Positions 30,409 to 40,342 of a DNA stretch of 64,000 nt are shown piece by piece. The translations under genes were made by a program, and so were the position numbers. The notes under the pieces were generated by a model that ran no database searches, was not told the origin of the DNA, and saw only the letters and a list, made by a program, of their open reading frames with translations. Each line of letters starts with the position of its first letter. The first letter of the stretch is position 1. Source of the DNA: Alphaproteobacteria bacterium (GTDB taxonomy: Bacteria > Pseudomonadota > Alphaproteobacteria > JAAEOK01). Location: NCBI GenBank assembly GCA_024244705.1, contig JAAEOK010000073.1:62001-126000 (forward strand), read 5' to 3'.

Positions 30409-31644
30409 ATGACCGAAAGCTGGGACATTCTTTGGCTGAACGCGCGGGTCGCGACGATGAAAGCGGGCGCACCGGCCTACGGATTGATCGCGGATGGCGC
30501 CGTCGGGGTGTCGCGTGGCGCCATCGTTTGGGTCGGACCGGTCGCCGACGTCCCGGTCGAGCAGAGGCAGAACGCCCAGCACGTCATCGATTGCCGCGGC
30601 GACCTCGTGACCCCCGGCATGATCGACTGCCACACCCATCTCGTCTATGGCGGCAACCGGGCGCGCGAATTCGAAATGCGCCTGGAAGGCGCGACCTACG
30701 CTGACATCGCGCGCGCCGGCGGCGGCATCAATTCGACCGTCCGCGAGACCCGGGCCGCCGACGAAAACGCGCTCTTCGCCACCGCCCGGACCCGGTTGCA
30801 GCGGCTGATGGCGGAGGGTGTGACGACGATCGAGATAAAATCGGGCTATGGCCTCGACCGCCAGAACGAAATGAAGATGCTCGCCGTGGCCCGCCGCCTC
30901 GGCGAGCAAGCCAACGTGTCGGTCCACGCGACGTTCCTCGGCGCCCACGCCTTGCCGCCCGAGTTCGAGGACCGCGCCGACGCCTATATCGACCTCGTTT
31001 GTCAGGACATGCTGCCGGCCGTCGCCGAGGCCGACCTGGCCGATGCGGTCGACGCGTTCTGTGAAAACATCGCTTTTTCGACGGACCAGGTACGCCGGGT
31101 CTTCGAAGCGGCGACGGCGCTCGGCTTGCCGGTCAAGATCCATGCCGAGCAACTGAGCAACCAGGGCGGCGCCGAACTCGCCGCCAGCTTCGGCGCCCTC
31201 TCCGCCGATCACCTGGAATATCTCGACGAGACCGGCGCCCGCGCCATGGCCGAGGCGGCGACGGTGGCGGTCCTGCTGCCCGGCGCGTTCTATTTCCTCC
31301 GCGAGACTCAATTGCCGCCGATCGAGATGTTGCGCGATCAGGGTGTGCGCCTCGCGCTCGCCAGCGACAGCAACCCGGGCAGTTCGCCCGTGGTGTCGCT
31401 GCTGCTGATGCTCAACATGGGCTGCACCCTGTTCGGCATGACGCCGGAGGAAGCCCTCGCCGGCGTTACCCGCAACGCCGCGGCGGCGCTCGGCATCGAC
31501 GACCAGGTCGGCACCATCGAACGGGGCAAGCGGGCGGATTTGGTGTTGTGGCGCCTGCAGGATCCGGCCGAACTTGCCTACCGCATCGGCGACAATCCGG
31601 TCGCGGCGGTGGTGCGCGGCGGTGTCGAGGCGAGATTGTCGTGA
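30409..31644 (+). CDS. hutI: Imidazolonepropionase
   Basis: Third step of histidine breakdown: opens imidazolone propionate to formimino-glutamate. 411 residues of the amidohydrolase superfamily: metal ligands in '[15 protein letters not shown]', '[14 protein letters not shown]', '[13 protein letters not shown]', 'ADHLEYLDE' and '[10 protein letters not shown]'. The start is ATG at 30409; the frame upstream crosses the operator region and is not conserved. Its TGA overlaps the hutC GTG (GTGA). Confidence 0.97.
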   Translation: MTESWDILWLNARVATMKAGAPAYGLIADGAVGVSRGAIVWVGPVADVPVEQRQNAQHVIDCRGDLVTPGMIDCHTHLVYGGNRAREFEMRLEGATYADIARAGGGINSTVRETRAADENALFATARTRLQRLMAEGVTTIEIKSGYGLDRQNEMKMLAVARRLGEQANVSVHATFLGAHALPPEFEDRADAYIDLVCQDMLPAVAEADLADAVDAFCENIAFSTDQVRRVFEAATALGLPVKIHAEQLSNQGGAELAASFGALSADHLEYLDETGARAMAEAATVAVLLPGAFYFLRETQLPPIEMLRDQGVRLALASDSNPGSSPVVSLLLMLNMGCTLFGMTPEEALAGVTRNAAAALGIDDQVGTIERGKRADLVLWRLQDPAELAYRIGDNPVAAVVRGGVEARLS

Positions 31645-32396
31645 AGGCCGCCCCGACCTCGATCGGCGCCTTGCCGCAAAACGCCGCGGCGCCGATATAT
31701 CAACGCCTCAAGGATACCGTCGTCGCCAAGATTCGCTCCGGCGAATGGGGGCCGGGCACCCGGGTACCGTCGGAAAACGCCCTGTCGGAGGACCTCGGGA
31801 TCAGCCGGATGACGGCGCATCGGGCGCTCCGGGAGCTGACCCAAGACGGCCATCTGACCCGCGTTCACGGCGTCGGCACGTTCGTCGCCGAGCAGCCGCT
31901 CCATGCCAGCTTGATCGAAGTCCAGGACATCGCCGACGAGATCGCCGCGCGCGGCCGGCGGCACAGCGCCGTCGTTCATCTGCAAAGAGAGGAACCGGCG
32001 AAGGGGGAGATCGCGGCGGCCATGGAAATCGCGCCGGGTTGCCCGGTCTTCCACGTCGCGCTGATCCACCATCAGGACGATATGCCGGTTCAGCTCGAAG
32101 ACCGTATCGTCAATCCGGAGGTCGGGCGGGATTTCCTGCACCAGGATTTCACCGCAATGACGCCGACACGGTTTCTGCTCGATCGCGTCCACCCGGACGA
32201 ACTCGAACATATCGTGCGCGCGATCATGCCCGATGCCGATGCCTGCGACCGTCTCGCCATCGGCCCCGATGAGCCGTGCCTGCGCCTGCGGCGCCGGACC
32301 TGGAGCGACGGCCACGTGGTGACTGCGGCGACCCTGCTTTATCCCGGCAGCCGCTACGACCTCGGCGCGCGCTATGCCGCCGACCGCTACAGATAG
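31641..32396 (+). CDS. hutC: Histidine utilisation repressor (GntR/HutC family)
   Basis: 251-residue regulator with an N-terminal GntR winged helix ('[19 protein letters not shown]', '[20 protein letters not shown]', '[10 protein letters not shown]') and a C-terminal UTRA effector domain ('VHLQREEP', '[15 protein letters not shown]'). The usual effector is urocanate. The start is the GTG at 31641 that overlaps the hutI stop, which ties repressor level to hutI translation. It lies inside the operon it should repress. Confidence 0.93.
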   Translation: MKAAPTSIGALPQNAAAPIYQRLKDTVVAKIRSGEWGPGTRVPSENALSEDLGISRMTAHRALRELTQDGHLTRVHGVGTFVAEQPLHASLIEVQDIADEIAARGRRHSAVVHLQREEPAKGEIAAAMEIAPGCPVFHVALIHHQDDMPVQLEDRIVNPEVGRDFLHQDFTAMTPTRFLLDRVHPDELEHIVRAIMPDADACDRLAIGPDEPCLRLRRRTWSDGHVVTAATLLYPGSRYDLGARYAADRYR

Positions 32397-32425
32397 ATTA
32401 ATGGAATGACCCGAAGGAACCCGTC

Positions 32426-34111
32426 ATGACCGACACCCATGCCCCGTCGCGCTACGACAACAGCCGCATCATCCGGTCGCCCCACGGCACCGAACTGAGC
32501 TGCAAGAGCTGGCTCACCGAGGCCCCCTATCGGATGCTGCACAACAATCTCGATCCCGACGTCGCCGAGCGCCCCGAGGAATTGGTCGTCTATGGCGGTA
32601 TCGGCCGCGCGGCGCGCAATTGGGAGGCCTTCGACGCCTTGTGCCGGGCGCTCAAGGACCTCGAAGACGATCAGAGCCTGCTCGTCCAATCGGGCAAGCC
32701 GGTCGGTGTGTTCCGCACCCACAAGGACGCGCCGCGGGTGCTGATCGCCAATTCGAACCTGGTGCCGAAATGGGCGACCTGGGAACACTTCAATGAATTG
32801 GACCGCAAGGGACTGATGATGTACGGCCAGATGACCGCCGGGTCGTGGATCTATATCGGCAGCCAGGGCATCGTCCAGGGCACCTATGAGACCTTTGTCG
32901 AGCTGGCGCGCCAGCACTATGACGGCGATCCCAAGGGACGCTGGATTCTGACCGCCGGCCTCGGCGGCATGGGCGGCGCGCAGCCGCTGGCGGCGACCAT
33001 GGCTGGCTTCAGCATGATCGCGGTCGAATGCGATGAGACGCGGATCGATTTCCGCCTGCGCACCCGCTACATCGACACCAAGGCGACGACCATCGAGGAG
33101 GCGCTACAGATGATCGACGAGGCGCATGGGCGCGGCGCGGCGATCTCGGTCGGCCTGCTCGGCAACGCCGCCGAAATCCTGCCCGAGCTGGTGCGCCGCG
33201 GCGTCAAGCCGGACGTGGTTACCGACCAGACCTCGGCTCACGACCCGGTCAACGGCTACCTGCCGATCGGCTGGACCGTCGCCCAGTGGCGCGAAGAGGC
33301 CGAGACCCACCCCGACAAGGTCGCCCAGGCGGCCCGCGAATCGATGGCCGTGCATGTCCGCGCCATGCTCGATTTTCACCACCAGGGGATCCCGACCATC
33401 GACTACGGCAACAATATCCGCCAGGAAGCCAAGGACATGGGGGTCGAGAACGCCTTCGACTTCCCCGGCTTCGTGCCGGCCTGCATCCGCCCCCTGTTCT
33501 GCCGCGGCAAGGGGCCGTTCCGCTGGGTCGCATTGTCCGGCGATCCGGAGGACATCTATAAGACCGACGCCAAGGTCAAGGAGATGATCCCCGACGACCC
33601 GCACCTCCACACCTGGCTCGACATGGCGCGCGAGCGCATCGCCTTCCAGGGCCTGCCGGCGCGGATCTGCTGGGTCGGATTGGGCCAGCGCCACCGTCTC
33701 GGCCTCGCCTTCAACGAAATGGTGCGCAACGGCGAGCTCGCGGCGCCGGTGGTGATCGGCCGCGACCATCTCGATTCGGGCTCGGTCGCCAGCCCCAACC
33801 GCGAGACCGAAGCGATGCGCGACGGCTCCGACGCGGTCGCCGATTGGCCGCTTCTGAACGCCCTCTTGAACACCGCGGGCGGGGCGACCTGGGTGTCGAT
33901 CCATCATGGCGGCGGCGTCGGCATGGGCTATTCGATACACGCCGGCGTGGTCATCGTCTGCGACGGCAGCGAGGATGCCGACCGCCGCCTCGAACGCGTG
34001 TTGTGGAACGACCCGGCGACGGGGGTCATGCGCCACGCCGACGCCGGTTACGACATCGCCAAGGAGTGCGCCCGCGAGCAGGGGCTCGATTTGCCGGGTA
34101 TTGCCCTATAG
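32426..34111 (+). CDS. hutU: Urocanate hydratase
   Basis: Second step of histidine breakdown, urocanate to imidazolone propionate, using tightly bound NAD+ as an electrophile. 561 residues matching the family: '[25 protein letters not shown]', the NAD-binding '[14 protein letters not shown]', '[17 protein letters not shown]', '[15 protein letters not shown]' and '[17 protein letters not shown]'. A 29-base gap after hutC and an AAGGAA site upstream fit one rightward hutI-hutC-hutU operon. Confidence 0.98.
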   Translation: MTDTHAPSRYDNSRIIRSPHGTELSCKSWLTEAPYRMLHNNLDPDVAERPEELVVYGGIGRAARNWEAFDALCRALKDLEDDQSLLVQSGKPVGVFRTHKDAPRVLIANSNLVPKWATWEHFNELDRKGLMMYGQMTAGSWIYIGSQGIVQGTYETFVELARQHYDGDPKGRWILTAGLGGMGGAQPLAATMAGFSMIAVECDETRIDFRLRTRYIDTKATTIEEALQMIDEAHGRGAAISVGLLGNAAEILPELVRRGVKPDVVTDQTSAHDPVNGYLPIGWTVAQWREEAETHPDKVAQAARESMAVHVRAMLDFHHQGIPTIDYGNNIRQEAKDMGVENAFDFPGFVPACIRPLFCRGKGPFRWVALSGDPEDIYKTDAKVKEMIPDDPHLHTWLDMARERIAFQGLPARICWVGLGQRHRLGLAFNEMVRNGELAAPVVIGRDHLDSGSVASPNRETEAMRDGSDAVADWPLLNALLNTAGGATWVSIHHGGGVGMGYSIHAGVVIVCDGSEDADRRLERVLWNDPATGVMRHADAGYDIAKECAREQGLDLPGIAL

Positions 34112-34261
34112 CTCGTTACAGCGGCCGGCGTTGCGGCCGACGCCGCTTGTCAACGGCGCGCAACCTACGCACTATTGGCGTGGGTGTTCCCCGGCGATTG
34201 CCGGTTGTCGACGGGTGTTCGACTTCGCCGCGCGAGAGCGTGAACCGCGAAGGAAAACGCC

Positions 34262-35413
34262 ATGACCAAACGACTCGTGATCTGCCTCGACGGCACCTGG
34301 AACAATGCCGACGACCACCAGCGGTCGACCAACGTCGTCCGCATCATGCGCGCCATCCGCCACGCCGATGACGCCGGTACCCGCCAGATCACGTTCTACG
34401 ACAAGGGCGTCGGCACCGGCGGTCCGCTCGACCGGATCCGCGGCGGCGCCTTCGGCCGCGGCCTCGGCGAGAACGTGCGCGACGGCTACCGCTTCCTGGC
34501 CAACAATTACGAGCCCAGAGACGAGATCTATATTTTCGGCTTCTCCCGCGGCGCCTTCACCGCGCGCAGCCTGGCCGGGTTCATCGGCGCCTGCGGGCTG
34601 TTGTCAAAGCGCTCGATGGGCCGAATCAGCGATGCCTGGAACCATTACCGCACGCCCCCGCGGGAGCGCGACCCGGCGGCGCTGAGCGACATGCCTGCCG
34701 AGGATCGGCGGACGGCGCAAATCCGTTGCGTCGGGGTCTGGGACACGGTGGGCGCGCTCGGCATCCCGGTCCGCGGCCTCAATCGCATCCGCCGCAGCGA
34801 GTTCGAGTTTCATGACGCCGAGTTGGGCGGCAATGTCGACGTCGCGCTCCATGCCGTCTCCATCGACGAGAAGCGGGGGCCCTTCGCGCCCACCCTGTGG
34901 ACCCGGAAACCGGCGGAGAGCGACCAGACGGTCGAGCAGGTTTGGTTCCCCGGCGTCCATTCCGATGTCGGCGGCGGCTACCCGGCGAAGGACCTGTCCG
35001 ACCTCGCCCTGGACTGGATGATCAAACGGGTCGATGCGCTGACCGACCTCGCCTTCGACGCGCCACGGATCGGTGACGACGTCGCCGGTGACGCGCTCGG
35101 TATCATGCATGAATCGCGCAATGGCCTGTTTCGTATCAATCGGCTGAGCCCAAAACATCGAATCGTCGGCGGGATCCGCGACTGGCCGCGCGGCATCCTC
35201 GACCGGATCGTCGATACCAAGATACCGGGAGCGGCGGTCAACGAGAGCATCCACCACAGCGCGATAGACCGCTTCGGTCGGTCCGCGACAGTCGACGACG
35301 GTAAATCGAAATCGGACCAAATCTACCAGCCGGCGAACCTGGCCGCGGCCAAGGCCGGCTTGCCGGTGGTCGACGCGGATGGCGAGATCGTGTCGGTCCC
35401 CGGAGCGCTCTAG
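34262..35413 (+). CDS. DUF2235 alpha/beta-hydrolase-like protein (Tle1-type domain)
   Basis: 383 residues with 'LVICLDGTWNNAD', 'YDKGVGTGG', the nucleophile elbow FGFSRGAFTARSLAG (GxSxG), 'CVGVWDTVGALG' and 'WFPGVHSDVGGGY', the hallmarks of the DUF2235 family. This includes the Tle1 phospholipase effectors of type VI secretion and also many cytoplasmic housekeeping members. No T6SS genes, PAAR or immunity gene are seen, and there is no signal peptide, so I do not call it an effector. GAAGG lies upstream of the ATG. Its TAG stop shares a CTAG with the convergent stop of the VOC gene. Confidence 0.85.
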   Translation: MTKRLVICLDGTWNNADDHQRSTNVVRIMRAIRHADDAGTRQITFYDKGVGTGGPLDRIRGGAFGRGLGENVRDGYRFLANNYEPRDEIYIFGFSRGAFTARSLAGFIGACGLLSKRSMGRISDAWNHYRTPPRERDPAALSDMPAEDRRTAQIRCVGVWDTVGALGIPVRGLNRIRRSEFEFHDAELGGNVDVALHAVSIDEKRGPFAPTLWTRKPAESDQTVEQVWFPGVHSDVGGGYPAKDLSDLALDWMIKRVDALTDLAFDAPRIGDDVAGDALGIMHESRNGLFRINRLSPKHRIVGGIRDWPRGILDRIVDTKIPGAAVNESIHHSAIDRFGRSATVDDGKSKSDQIYQPANLAAAKAGLPVVDADGEIVSVPGAL

Positions 35414-36294
35414 CCCAGCGGGACGAATTCCAGCGCCATTTCGAAACAATGGCTGGCCGCAATCACGATGCCGTCGCCCCAATCCTGGTAGGGAACGCCC
35501 GCCGCCGCCAGGCAGGTCGCGACGGCGGCCGGATCGGCGACCGCGATGGTCGATGCCACGAAGGACGGCGTCGCCGATTCGCGCGGCACGATAGCGGCCG
35601 GAAATCGCTCCGCAAGACGCGGTCGATCCAAAACTTCGATCCGGCCGCGTGGCAATTCCACGATGAGCCGCCCTGCGGTTTGCGACAGCTCGGCCTCGGG
35701 CACGAAGGCGCGGAAAAAGTCGGCATGCCGGGCGGGCTCCGGCGCGGTCATGGTGACGCCGACGATCTGGTTGGCGCCGTTGCGGTGGTCTTGGTAGACA
35801 GGCTGCCAGAAGTTTTCCGGCCGGTGTTGCTGGCAGACGAAGAACCCGGCCTCGGGCATGGTGGGGTCGATCGCGAAGGCGAGGGTGAACGCGACCTCGG
35901 CCTTGGTGCCGTCGGCGCGGGTCGCCAGCCTGGAAAAATCGACCGGCTCGTAGGTCCGCAGGCCGCGCTCGCGCCAGGCATCGTTGTCGGCACGCGCGTC
36001 ACCGCTGATCAGCACGAGCATGACCATGCCTTCCCGCCGCTCGAGGAAATCGGCGCTGTAGCGGCTGAAACTGAAGTGATCGGCGGCCATCGGAACGATG
36101 TTCTCCGGCGCGACGACGGTCAACAGCTCGACGAACGAGCTCGACAGTTGGACCAGGCTGTTACCGGTACCGAAGGGATGGACGGCCGGCGGCGTTACCG
36201 TGAAACCAAACGAGGCGAATCGCGCCCGCGCCGTTTCCAGGTCACGTACGGCAAGGACGATGTGGTCGATACCTCGGCCCCGTTGCTCGGTCAT
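35410..36294 (-). CDS. VOC-family (glyoxalase-like) protein
   Basis: 294 residues containing a glyoxalase-like fold duplicated over two halves. 'GIDHIVLAVRDLETARARFASFGFTVTP' leads the first, with a His ligand, and 'NQIVGVTMTAPEPARHADFFRAF' leads the second. Similar proteins are annotated as lyases, dioxygenases or simply VOC. The substrate is unknown. The C-terminus overlaps the DUF2235 stop by four bases. Confidence 0.8.
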   Translation of the reverse strand: MTEQRGRGIDHIVLAVRDLETARARFASFGFTVTPPAVHPFGTGNSLVQLSSSFVELLTVVAPENIVPMAADHFSFSRYSADFLERREGMVMLVLISGDARADNDAWRERGLRTYEPVDFSRLATRADGTKAEVAFTLAFAIDPTMPEAGFFVCQQHRPENFWQPVYQDHRNGANQIVGVTMTAPEPARHADFFRAFVPEAELSQTAGRLIVELPRGRIEVLDRPRLAERFPAAIVPRESATPSFVASTIAVADPAAVATCLAAAGVPYQDWGDGIVIAASHCFEMALEFVPLG

Positions 36295-36621
36295 CGCGGA
36301 CTCCTTTATTCGCCAAGGATAGGGCCGGGCAGTGGGTGTCGGTCAACCGTTGGCCCGAGATTTCGAACTTAAGCCATCGTGGAGCGACCCCGCCATCAAG
36401 CGCGATAGAGCGCTCGCCGCCGGATCGGACCCTCGGTCCTTCGTTTCAGGACCCGATGAGGCGGCTGACGCATTTTGACCAGATTCTGTCCTATGAGAAC
36501 AAGAATGGGGCCGTTACGGACAATTTCAACGGTCACGGGCACGCCATATTCGGTCGCGAAACATCGATGTTGCGATTGACCGTGCCGGCTTTCCGAATGG
36601 TCTTATTTCGGCCCGATTAGT

Positions 36622-36650
36622 TTGACAGCCTGCGGTGGCTCACTCATCAT
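36622..36650 (+). promoter_or_regulatory. Sigma-70 promoter candidate of the oligopeptide-type ABC operon
   Basis: Consensus TTGACA (36622-36627), a 17-base spacer and CATCAT (36645-36650, 4 of 6 to TATAAT), 64 bases before the ATG of the binding-protein gene. The rest of the 36295-36713 gap, about 420 bases, shows no gene or other element I can support. Confidence 0.6.
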
Positions 36651-36713
36651 GTGACCAGAATAACGCGCATGACGGCTTCGAACATGCGTGGGACCTAAAA
36701 CAGGGAGATTTTC

Positions 36714-38402
36714 ATGGACAGCAAAGACCTCGGCAGGGTCCATTCGTACCTGCCAAAGCTTCTCGAACAGTTGCAGGACGGCGTTTGCAGCCGCCGCGAA
36801 TTCATTTGGACGGCCACCATGCTCGGCTTGGCCTCATCGACCGCCTACGGCTTGGCCGGGCTGGTCGAACCCAAGCCCGCCCTCGCCCAGGGCAAAAAGG
36901 GTGGGACATTCCGCATCGCCATGCAGGTGCAGGAAATGACCGATCCGGCGACCTTCGACTGGGTCGAAAAGTCGAATATCGCGCGCCATGTGGTCGAGCA
37001 TCTGACGATCACCGGCCCCGACAATATCACCCGGCCCTATTTGGCCGATAGCTGGACCGCGTCGGACGACCTGACCTCGTGGACCTTCAAGCTGCGTCAG
37101 GGCGTCAAATGGTCGAACGGCGACGACTTCAACGCCGACGACGTGGTGTTCAACGTCACCCGGTGGATGGATCCGGCGGTTGGATCGTCGAATTATGGGT
37201 TGTTCGATGCCTTGCTCGAAGACAGCGGCGAAAAGGACGACAAGGGCAACCCGATCAAACGGCTGCGCCCCGACGGCGTCAAAAAAATCGACGATCATAC
37301 GGTGCAGGTGAATCTTGGCGCGCCGGTACTGTCGATCCCGGAGAACCTCTACAACTATCCGACCGCGATCGTGAACCGCAACTTCACCAAGGACGGCGGC
37401 AACCTCACGAAAAACCCGGTCGGAACCGGTCCCTACGATTTGGTCGAGCACAAGGTCGGCGAGATCGCCGTCCTGCGCCGCCGAGAGGAACCCTATTGGT
37501 TTGCCGACGTGCCGGGCGAAACGCCTTATATCGATCAGCTTCAATACATCGATGTCGGCGAGGACCCGGGCGCATCGATCGCGGCCTTGGCGGCGCAACA
37601 AGTCGACGCGGTCTACCGCCTCGACCTGACCACCATCGAAGTGGCCGAGACGCTTCCGGGGGTCAACGTGTACCCGGCGAAGACGGCCCAGACCGGCGTC
37701 ATCCGCATGAAGGTCACCGAGCCGCCGTTCGACGACGTTCGCGTGCGTCGCGCCATCCAGCTTGCTTCCGACAATCAGCAAAACTTCGAGCAAGCGCACC
37801 GTGGGCTGGGTTCCGTCGCGGCCAACTTCCATGTCGCCGACATCCATCCCGAGTACTTCAACCTCGGCGCATTCGAACGCAACGTCGAAGAATCCAAGAA
37901 ACTGCTGAAGGAAGCGGGCAAGGAAGGTCTCGAGGTCGATTGCAATGTCGGCAACACCCAGGGCACCTGGGAACAGGATTCGGTTGCGGTCTTGAAGCAG
38001 AACCTCGCCGACGCCGGCATCACCGTGAACATCAACGTCATGCCGTCGGCCCAGTATTGGGAGCAATGGGACAGCGCACCTTTCAGCCTGACCTCGTGGA
38101 CCCATCGCCCGTTGGGCACGATGGTGCTGGCGCTGGCATACCGTTCGGGCGTGCCGTGGAACGAATGCAGCTACAGCAGTCCGGCGTTCGACGCGGCGCT
38201 CGCCAATGCCGAGTCCAAGCTCGACGTCGAGGAGCGGCGGGCGGCGATGGAAGCTGTCGAAAAGACACTCCAGGACGACGCCATCATGGTGCAGCCGTTC
38301 TTCCGAGCGGTGCTCACGGCGGCGTCGGACAAGGTCAAGAACTACCAGACCCATCCGACCCTGTACCATCAGTTCAACGACGTGTGGATCGAAGGCGCCT
38401 AG
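36714..38402 (+). CDS. ABC transporter substrate-binding protein, oligopeptide/dipeptide type (SBP_bac_5)
   Basis: 562-residue periplasmic binding protein with a twin-arginine signal ([17 protein letters not shown] near residues 26-42, cleavage after ALAQ). It has the family 5 blocks '[26 protein letters not shown]', '[17 protein letters not shown]' and '[15 protein letters not shown]'. Tat export implies it folds in the cytoplasm first. Peptides, opines or glutathione are typical ligands; the asparaginase downstream hints at amino acid or peptide nitrogen. It is the first gene of a four-gene operon. Confidence 0.9.
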   Translation: MDSKDLGRVHSYLPKLLEQLQDGVCSRREFIWTATMLGLASSTAYGLAGLVEPKPALAQGKKGGTFRIAMQVQEMTDPATFDWVEKSNIARHVVEHLTITGPDNITRPYLADSWTASDDLTSWTFKLRQGVKWSNGDDFNADDVVFNVTRWMDPAVGSSNYGLFDALLEDSGEKDDKGNPIKRLRPDGVKKIDDHTVQVNLGAPVLSIPENLYNYPTAIVNRNFTKDGGNLTKNPVGTGPYDLVEHKVGEIAVLRRREEPYWFADVPGETPYIDQLQYIDVGEDPGASIAALAAQQVDAVYRLDLTTIEVAETLPGVNVYPAKTAQTGVIRMKVTEPPFDDVRVRRAIQLASDNQQNFEQAHRGLGSVAANFHVADIHPEYFNLGAFERNVEESKKLLKEAGKEGLEVDCNVGNTQGTWEQDSVAVLKQNLADAGITVNINVMPSAQYWEQWDSAPFSLTSWTHRPLGTMVLALAYRSGVPWNECSYSSPAFDAALANAESKLDVEERRAAMEAVEKTLQDDAIMVQPFFRAVLTAASDKVKNYQTHPTLYHQFNDVWIEGA

Positions 38403-38409
38403 CGCCGAA

Positions 38410-38448
38410 GGGACCGGCGCGGCCTTCACCGGCCGCGCCGCCCGTCCC
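38410..38448 (+). other. Stem-loop between binding-protein and permease genes
   Basis: A perfect 10-bp GC stem (CGGCGCGGCC / GGCCGCGCCG, 38415-38440) extended outward by GGGAC / GTCCC across a bulge. No T run follows. It is placed right after the binding-protein stop, where such hairpins usually protect the upstream mRNA or attenuate expression of the membrane genes. Confidence 0.6.
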
Positions 38449-38501
38449 GCCTTCGATAGGATTGGTGCCGAGCCGCCCCACCACCATACGGCGATTGAAC
38501 C

Positions 38502-39434
38502 ATGTTGATATTCATAGCCAAGCGCATCGCCCTGATGATCCTGACCATGATCGTCGTGTCGATCCTGGTTTTCTTGCTCCTCGAGGTCGACGTCACGAGC
38601 ATTGCCCGGAAGGTCCTGGGACCCTATACGGCGCCGGAACAGCTCAATCTCTGGCTTGAGAAGAACGGATTCCTCGAACCCTTCTACGTCCGTTATTTCA
38701 CCTGGTTGGGTGATTTCCTGTCGGGCGATTTCGGCGAATCGATCCGCTTCAAGGTTCCGGTCGCCGAAGTGATGTGGCCGCGGCTGCGTAACACGGCGGT
38801 GCTCGGCGGCCTAACCTATTTGTTCATGATCCCGTTGGCGCTCATCCTCGGCATCCTGGCCGGCATGAAAGAAGGCTCGGCACTCGACCGGACGATCTCG
38901 GTCGCCAGTATCGTCACCACCTCGGTCCCCGAATTCGCCAGTGCGGTGCTGTTTTCCGCGCTGTTCGTGTTCTACCTCGGCTGGCTGCCGGGAACCAGCG
39001 GCATGGTCGGCGGATGGGATTGGAAGCAGATGGTCCTGCCGGTGCTCGTGCTCACGGTCTATGGGTTCGGCTATGTCGCGCGCATGACCCGGGCATCGAT
39101 GGCCGAGGTCATGCAGACCCATTACATCCGTACCGCGCGCCTCAAGGGCCTGCCCAATCGCGAAGTGATCATGAAGCACGCCTTGCGCAACGCGCTGATC
39201 GCGCCGTTCACGGTCATCATGCTGCAGATCAATTGGCTGCTGTCGGGCGTCATCGTGGTCGAATTCTTCTTCGCCTATAAGGGGTTCGGCGCCCTGCTTC
39301 TCGAGGCCTCGCTGAATTCCGACATCTTCGTCATCGAAGCCTGCGCCATGGTCGCCGTCTTTGTCGCCGTCACCACCCAGTTGATCGCGGATATCGGGTA
39401 CACCTACCTGAACCCGCGCATCCGGTTCAAATAG
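38502..39434 (+). CDS. ABC transporter permease, DppB type
   Basis: 310-residue inner membrane permease with six helices. The N-terminal 'IAKRIALMILTMIVVSILVFLL' is typical of DppB/OppB. The cytoplasmic EAA coupling loop is 'TARLKGLPNREVIMKHALRNALI', followed by 'AYKGFGALLLEA'. It partners the next gene to form the channel of the oligopeptide-type importer. The product starts 98 bases after the binding-protein gene, beyond a stem-loop. Confidence 0.92.
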   Translation: MLIFIAKRIALMILTMIVVSILVFLLLEVDVTSIARKVLGPYTAPEQLNLWLEKNGFLEPFYVRYFTWLGDFLSGDFGESIRFKVPVAEVMWPRLRNTAVLGGLTYLFMIPLALILGILAGMKEGSALDRTISVASIVTTSVPEFASAVLFSALFVFYLGWLPGTSGMVGGWDWKQMVLPVLVLTVYGFGYVARMTRASMAEVMQTHYIRTARLKGLPNREVIMKHALRNALIAPFTVIMLQINWLLSGVIVVEFFFAYKGFGALLLEASLNSDIFVIEACAMVAVFVAVTTQLIADIGYTYLNPRIRFK

Positions 39435-39445
39435 GGGAGCTAGCG

Positions 39446-40333
39446 ATGACCGATACCACGCTCCCCACCCCCACAATCGGCGGCGCCCTGCTGCGGGCGC
39501 TCAAATCCTTCGCCCTGCTGCGCGAAAGCTGGGTCGGCATGATCGGCGCCGGCATCGTCGCCTTTTGGGTCCTGGTCGCCATTTTCGCACCTCTTTTGGC
39601 GCCCTTCGATCCGCTCGCGACCCTGCAGCCCTTCGCCTGGCCGGGGACGGAATACACCAAGGGCGAGGGCACGTTCTGGCTCGGCACCGACCAGCTCGGG
39701 CGGGACATTCTGTCGCGTCTGATCTACGGCTCCCGCACGGTCCTGTTCTATGGTCCGTTGGCGACGATCTGCGCCTATGTCGTCGGCATCCTGATGGGCC
39801 TTATGGCGGGTTACCGGCGGGGATGGGTCGACGACGTGCTGTCGCGCATCGCCGATATTATCCTGTCGTTCCCGGTGCTGGTGCTCTACGTCGTCATCAT
39901 CGCCACCATCGGCGCCTCCGGAATCAACATCATCATCGCCATCACCTTCGCCAGCGGACCCGGCATCATGCGTATCGTGCGCGGGCTGGTCCTCGATTTG
40001 CGCAACCGCGAATATGTCGCGGCGGCGCAAACGCGGGGTGAGACGCCGTGGCATATCATGCTGATCGAGATCCTGCCCAATGCGCGCGGACCGCTCATCG
40101 TCGATGCCTGCCTGCGCCTGGGCTACGTGATCATTACCATCGGCGTGCTCGGTTTTCTTGGTCTCGGCCTGCCGCCACCCCAGCCCGATTGGGGCGGCAT
40201 GATCAACGAAACGCGGCAAATGGCGATGGCCTTTCCGTTCATGACCATTTTCCCATGCATCGCGATCTCTTCGCTGGTTCTCGGCTTCAATCTGCTCGCC
40301 GACGGCCTGCGCGAGATCTCGATCCGGGACTAG
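39446..40333 (+). CDS. ABC transporter permease, DppC type
   Basis: 295 residues. An N-terminal extension with 'SWVGMIGAGIVAFWVLVAIFAPLLAP' is followed by 'WLGTDQLGRDILSRLIYGSRTVLF' (the DppC signature) and the coupling loop 'AAAQTRGETPWHIMLIEILPNARGPLI'. It pairs with the upstream DppB-like permease, 11 bases before. Confidence 0.92.
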   Translation: MTDTTLPTPTIGGALLRALKSFALLRESWVGMIGAGIVAFWVLVAIFAPLLAPFDPLATLQPFAWPGTEYTKGEGTFWLGTDQLGRDILSRLIYGSRTVLFYGPLATICAYVVGILMGLMAGYRRGWVDDVLSRIADIILSFPVLVLYVVIIATIGASGINIIIAITFASGPGIMRIVRGLVLDLRNREYVAAAQTRGETPWHIMLIEILPNARGPLIVDACLRLGYVIITIGVLGFLGLGLPPPQPDWGGMINETRQMAMAFPFMTIFPCIAISSLVLGFNLLADGLREISIRD

Positions 40334-40342
40334 GAGGACTCC

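Noticed and set aside
34112-34261. Terminator of hutU
   Set aside because: The inverted repeat near 34120-34150 is imperfect with an asymmetric bulge and lacks a T run.
34262-35413. Type VI secretion phospholipase effector (Tle1)
   Set aside because: The domain fits, but there is no PAAR, VgrG, signal or immunity gene nearby; only the family level is supported.
36336-36620. 94-codon open frame before the ABC operon
   Set aside because: Composition is not protein-like, no ribosome site, and a promoter for the next gene lies just after it.
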